Assembly (NCBI GenBank): GCA_003517965.1
Contig: DOZO01000062.1
Location: 1 to 38,031, forward strand
Direction: 5' to 3'
Length of the DNA: 38,031 nt
Source: Desulfobulbaceae bacterium
Lineage (GTDB): Bacteria; Desulfobacterota; Desulfobulbia; Desulfobulbales; Desulfurivibrionaceae
Shown here: one piece after another, positions 35,401 through 38,031 of the stretch
How positions within the stretch are numbered: position 1 is the stretch's first letter
Layout: each line of letters begins with the position of its first letter
Program-made: the position numbers and the translations under genes
Notes under the pieces: generated by a model
What the model was told of the DNA's origin: nothing
Database searches by the model: none
The model's input: the letters and a program-made list of their open reading frames with translations, nothing else

Positions 35401-35517
35401 GCCTCCTGTAAGGGCTGTGGCATCTGCGCCTCGCACTGCCCGGTATTTGCCATTTCCATGGGCGGATATACCGATGAACAGATAAACGCGCAAATCACCG
35501 CCTTTGGTGCAAAATAG
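32410..35517 (+). CDS. hdrA: Selenocysteine HdrA: double heterodisulfide-reductase A-like FAD/Fe-S protein
   Basis: HdrA-type flavoprotein that splits or merges electron pairs on FAD between ferredoxin and other carriers. The TGA at 32650-32652 is read as Sec81, in FPTNDCSL-U-ILAPKLVEAGR, where HdrA proteins have DCSMCILSPKL; selenocysteine at this Cys is known in HdrA of some methanogens and deltaproteobacteria. Full length is 1035 aa. The first HdrA unit (~28-370) has VMVVGGGIAGVQAAL and an inserted 4Fe-4S motif CTACGLCTKYCP. The second (~375-950) has FVCHCGIN, the Cys-rich loop AACSPRTHE and VLGGGVAGLTAAL. A C-terminal pair of 4Fe-4S motifs follows (CIGCGLCESLCP, CKGCGICASHCP). The start is supported by GTGGAG 8 nt upstream. 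Residues 8-25 derive from dispersed repeat A. HdrB and HdrC genes are absent. Confidence 0.93.
32429..32483. repeat. Dispersed hairpin repeat, family A, copy 2, inside the hdrA coding region
   Basis: Identical over 40 bp to 14711-14750 and similar over the next 15 bp. It contains the same hairpin TTGAGCAG-CTTGC-CTGCTCAA (32437-32457). Here it is translated, in frame, as residues 8-25 of HdrA (AELSSLPAQTKLMPSGYK), ahead of the conserved FAD-binding start GTVMVVGGG. The insertion leaves the frame open. Confidence 0.8.
32650..32690 (+). promoter_or_regulatory. Sec codon (TGA) and candidate SECIS of hdrA
   Basis: TGA 32650-32652 is followed by a 7-bp stem, AGAGGCC (32673-32679) with GGTCTCT (32684-32690, one G-U pair), closing the tetraloop GGTC (32680-32683), the same loop sequence as the E. 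coli fdhF SECIS. The loop starts 27 nt after the TGA. Confidence 0.85.
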
Positions 35518-35530
35518 AGGAGTTTTTGTT

Positions 35531-36136
35531 ATGAGCCAGAAAGATTTTAATCCGAAGATCCTGGGTTTTCTCTGCAACTGGTGCTGCTATGCCGCAGCGG
35601 ACAGTGCCGGAGTCTCCCGTTACCAGTATCCCCCAAATCTTAGAACCATCCGGGTTATGTGTACCGGACGTCTTGATCCGGCCTTTGTCTTGCGTGGATT
35701 TGCTGAAGGTGCCGATGCCATCTTCTCCGGTGGCTGACAACTCGGCGAATGCCATTACCAGGTTGGTAATTACGACGCAATGGGTGTGAGTGCATTGGTG
35801 AAAAAGGTTCTGGCCGAGGTCGGGATCAAGCCGGAGCGGTTTGGTCTGCATTGGGCTTCTGCGGCAGAGGCGCCGCGCTTTGTCAAACTGATCACCGATT
35901 TTACCATGAAGACCAAGGCGCTTGGCCCAATTGGTCAGGCCGAAGGCTTGACCCCTGAGGAGTTGAAGCTTAGGATCGACAAGGCTCTCGCTCTGGTTAG
36001 CGACCGCAAGCTGCGGGTTGCTCTGGGCAATGCCACCAAGACTATTCGCAAAGAGGCAAATTTTACCCAGGAGTTTATCACCGGCGTGATCGAAGAGAAA
36101 CTGGGGAAGGCCATTACCGCGGGTCTGGAAGGCTGA
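35531..36136 (+). CDS. mvhD: Selenocysteine MvhD/VhuD-type [2Fe-2S] electron-transfer subunit
   Basis: MvhD links a hydrogenase or formate dehydrogenase to HdrA through a [2Fe-2S] cluster. The TGA at 35735-35737 is read as Sec69 in FSGG-U-QLGECHYQVGN, where the family has GCHxGDCHY; the methanogen homolog VhuD carries Sec in this motif. Cys15, Cys18 (FLCNWCCYAAAD), Cys44 (VMCTGRLDP) and Cys74 are in place. Length is 201 aa, about 60 more than the minimal family, with a charged helical C-terminal tail. The GAGGAG ribosome site precedes ATG 35531, 13 bp after hdrA, so the two are co-transcribed and probably form a subcomplex with the upstream FdhA. Annotation software would split this gene into two pieces at the TGA. 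Confidence 0.95.
35735..35770 (+). promoter_or_regulatory. Sec codon (TGA) and candidate SECIS of mvhD
   Basis: TGA 35735-35737 is followed by a perfect 7-bp stem, ATTACCA (35754-35760) with TGGTAAT (35764-35770), closing a GGT loop, or 6 bp with loop AGGTT. The loop starts 23 nt after the TGA, the expected bacterial SECIS spacing. Confidence 0.85.
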
Positions 36137-36165
36137 AGAGCTTTCTTCCTGCCTCCCGAGCGGAG

Positions 36166-37920
36166 ATGGCGGCACGCGGCTGGAAATATGTCGATGTGGT
36201 GCTGGTTACCGGGGATGCCTATGTTGATCATCCCTCCTTTGGCGTGGCTCTGATTGGTCGCCTGCTTGAGGCCAACGGCTACCGGGTGGCCATTCTCTCT
36301 CAACCCCGTCACCATGCCCCTGATGATTTTCGTCGGTTTGGCGAACCGCGCCTTTTCTTTGGCATCACCGCCGGCAACCTGGACTCCATCGTGGCCAATT
36401 ACAGCGGCAACGCCAAGGTCCGGGATCAGGATGATTACTCCCCTGACGGTAATCCCTATTTTGGACTCAAGGCGGAAAAAAAACTGCGCCGGCGCCCGGA
36501 TCGGGCTACCATTCTTTACAGCAATCTTGCCAAGGCGGCTTATCCCGCAACCCCGGTGGTGCTGGGCGGGCTGGAAGCCTCTCTGCGCCGCTTCGTGCAT
36601 TATGATTATCAGCAGCAGCGGCTTAGAGGCTCGGTGCTTACCGATGCCAAGGCCGATCTTCTGATTTACGGCATGGGTGAACGGGCGGTGCTGGAGGTGG
36701 CGGCCCGGCTTGCCAAGGGTCAGGATCTGGGCGGTATTCCCGGCACCTGTGAACGCCTGACTGCCAAGGACATGGAGGTGCGCCAGATTGTCGCGCCTGT
36801 TCATCTGCCCTCCTGGGCAGAGATTCAGACCGACCTGCCCCTGTTTCTTGAGGCAGAACTCATCGTGGATCGTCAGGCCAGGGCCTATGCCCCTGAGCCC
36901 TTGCTCCAGCATCAGCAGGCAGCCTGGGTTGTTCAGCACCGGCCAGCCGCGCCGCTCTCCACTGCTGAGCTTGACGCCCTCTACAGCCTGCCTTTTACCC
37001 GCAGGCCCCATCCATCCTGCGGAGATGTGCCAGCCTGCCGGATGATCCGGGATTCGCTCACCATTGTCCGCGGCTGTTGCGGCAATTGCTCCTTCTGTGC
37101 CATCTCTCGTCACCAGGGGCCCAAGATTATCAGTCGCAGTCGTGATTCCGTGCTTCAGGAGGTGCGACGGCTTGCCGGGCAGCAGGATTTCTCTGGCACC
37201 ATCAGCGATCTGGGCGGTCCCACGGCCAATCTGTACGGTACCGGTTGCGACAGTCCGCAGCCTTGCAAACGCCATGATTGTCTTTATCCCAAGGTATGTA
37301 AATTTTTCAGGATTGATGAGCAGGCTATGCTTGGGCTGTTAGAGGCGGTGGCAGAATGTGCCGGAGTCAAGCATCTTTTTGTCTCTTCCGGCCTGCGGAT
37401 GGAGCTGTTGACCCGAACGCCGAAGTTGTTGCGGCAACTATTGTTGCATCACACTCCGGGGGCGATGAAGATTGCGCCGGAACATACCGAGGACAAGGTG
37501 CTGCGGCTCATGCACAAGCCAGGCCTGTCGGTGCTGGAGGAGTTTCTCTCCCTTTGTCGGGAGATCGGCAAAAAGGCGGGGAAAATTTTTCATTTCACCC
37601 CTTATCTGATTGCCTCGCATCCAGGTTGTACCCTTGCCGATACCGAGAAGATGGCGGCGCGTCTTGCTATTCTCGGTCTCACGATCCGGCAGTTTCAGGA
37701 TTTTACCCCTACGCCAGGAACGATCTCCACGGCCATGTACGTCACGGGTCTGGATCCCGAAACCAGGCAGACCATCACCGTGGCTCGGAGCACCGGGGAG
37801 CGGCGCAGCCAGCGGCAGGCTTTGGAATTCCGGGCCGCAGTTGGAACAGGCAAATCTCGTCCGGCCAGAGAGAAAGAGCTGTCCCGTACGAAGCGGAGGG
37901 CACGTCGAGGGCAGTCTTAA
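36166..37920 (+). CDS. YgiQ-family radical SAM protein
   Basis: Radical SAM enzyme of the YgiQ/UPF0313 family, whose reaction is not established. The called chain is 584 aa. An N-terminal B12-binding-like region contains DVVLVTGDAYVDHPSFGVALIGR. The radical SAM site is GCCGNCSFCAISRHQGP, giving CX3CX2C for the 4Fe-4S cluster. Later conserved segments are SDLGGPTANLYG, LRMELL and MKIAPEHTEDKVLRLMHKPG. The frame is open upstream, and codons 36139-36165 encode SFLPASRAE, matching the conserved FLP-x-SR-x-EM segment that precedes this Met in relatives. Translation therefore probably starts earlier, for example at CTG 36133, overlapping the mvhD stop (CTGA). The Arg/Lys-rich C-terminus is typical. 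It sits at the end of the WL block but has no evident functional tie to it. Confidence 0.88.
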   Translation: MAARGWKYVDVVLVTGDAYVDHPSFGVALIGRLLEANGYRVAILSQPRHHAPDDFRRFGEPRLFFGITAGNLDSIVANYSGNAKVRDQDDYSPDGNPYFGLKAEKKLRRRPDRATILYSNLAKAAYPATPVVLGGLEASLRRFVHYDYQQQRLRGSVLTDAKADLLIYGMGERAVLEVAARLAKGQDLGGIPGTCERLTAKDMEVRQIVAPVHLPSWAEIQTDLPLFLEAELIVDRQARAYAPEPLLQHQQAAWVVQHRPAAPLSTAELDALYSLPFTRRPHPSCGDVPACRMIRDSLTIVRGCCGNCSFCAISRHQGPKIISRSRDSVLQEVRRLAGQQDFSGTISDLGGPTANLYGTGCDSPQPCKRHDCLYPKVCKFFRIDEQAMLGLLEAVAECAGVKHLFVSSGLRMELLTRTPKLLRQLLLHHTPGAMKIAPEHTEDKVLRLMHKPGLSVLEEFLSLCREIGKKAGKIFHFTPYLIASHPGCTLADTEKMAARLAILGLTIRQFQDFTPTPGTISTAMYVTGLDPETRQTITVARSTGERRSQRQALEFRAAVGTGKSRPAREKELSRTKRRARRGQS

Positions 37921-37982
37921 AAAGAAAATTATTGTCACTATTGAAGGCTTGACGATATATTTGCAAGATCCGATAGTTACTT

Positions 37983-38031
37983 GTAATCGTTCAGCAGCAC
38001 CACATTTGCTTTATCGGCACTGCTGCCGATG
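37983..38031. repeat. Structured repeat, family B, copy 3, inverted and cut by window end
   Basis: The last 49 bases match the reverse complement of the right part of copy 1 (19507-19555) with only a few substitutions, starting at the terminal repeat GTAATCGTTCAGCAG (37983-37997) and including GCACTGCTGCCGATG. The element continues beyond the window, so its orientation is opposite to the two other copies and its full length is unknown. Confidence 0.8.

Noticed and set aside
28144..36136. Reading fdhA, hdrA and mvhD as three pseudogenes or frameshifted pairs because of internal TGA codons.
   Set aside because: Each continuation is in the same frame, resumes conserved family sequence at once, and has TGA exactly at a Cys/Sec column with a SECIS-like hairpin.
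35935..37275. Long minus-strand open frame of 446 codons.
   Set aside because: It lies antisense to mvhD and ygiQ, shows no family resemblance, and its openness follows from codon bias of the real genes. The same applies to other long antisense frames such as 26674-27984 and 19733-20971.

Overview
The window is most likely from a Desulfobacterota (deltaproteobacterial) anaerobe of the sulfate-reducing or sulfur-disproportionating type, perhaps Desulfobulbales. This is inferred from gene content: a bacterial Wood-Ljungdahl (WL) cluster, selenocysteine-containing FdhA/HdrA/MvhD proteins, a ferredoxin-type split glutamate synthase, and the carboxynorspermidine polyamine route. No ribosomal or other taxonomic marker is present, so the assignment stays an inference.

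Layout. 1-4860: a RecQ helicase cut by the window start, converging on a two-gene unit (DEAD-box RNA helicase rhlB, then ABC-F ATPase uup). 5094-5169: tRNA-Lys(CTT) with a readable promoter. 5451-7815: carboxynorspermidine dehydrogenase and decarboxylase (spermidine synthesis), closed by a terminator. 7899-14674 (minus strand): nitrogen assimilation, with an amt ammonium transporter behind a sigma-54-type promoter and a three-gene split glutamate synthase. 14892-15704: an unassigned methyltransferase. 15974-18190: a PilB-type ATPase with a C-terminal cyclic-nucleotide-binding domain. 18460-36136: the WL/CO2-reduction block folD, cooS (acsA), a metF::acsD fusion, acsB, acsC, fdhA, hdrA, mvhD. 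36166-37920: a YgiQ-family radical SAM protein.

The most notable region is 28144-36136. Three consecutive genes each contain one in-frame TGA at a position where the family has a redox-active or metal-binding Cys/Sec, and each TGA is followed within about 30 nt by a short hairpin resembling a bacterial SECIS. Read through, they encode a 1369-aa formate dehydrogenase fused to NuoG-like and GltD-like modules, a 1035-aa double-HdrA flavoprotein, and a 201-aa MvhD. Together they look like a flavin-based electron-confurcating/bifurcating formate dehydrogenase (CO2 reductase) supplying formate to the methyl branch. FolD and MetF carry the C1 unit onward; AcsC/AcsD (corrinoid protein), CooS and AcsB make acetyl-CoA. 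Formyl-THF synthetase, acsE, cooC and metV are not in the window.

Two non-coding repeat families also stand out. A roughly 106-132 bp element with 15-bp terminal inverted repeats lies directly upstream of cooS and of hdrA (a third copy runs off the window end); its stems show compensatory base changes. A roughly 55-bp hairpin repeat occurs once between genes and once in frame inside the N-terminus of hdrA.
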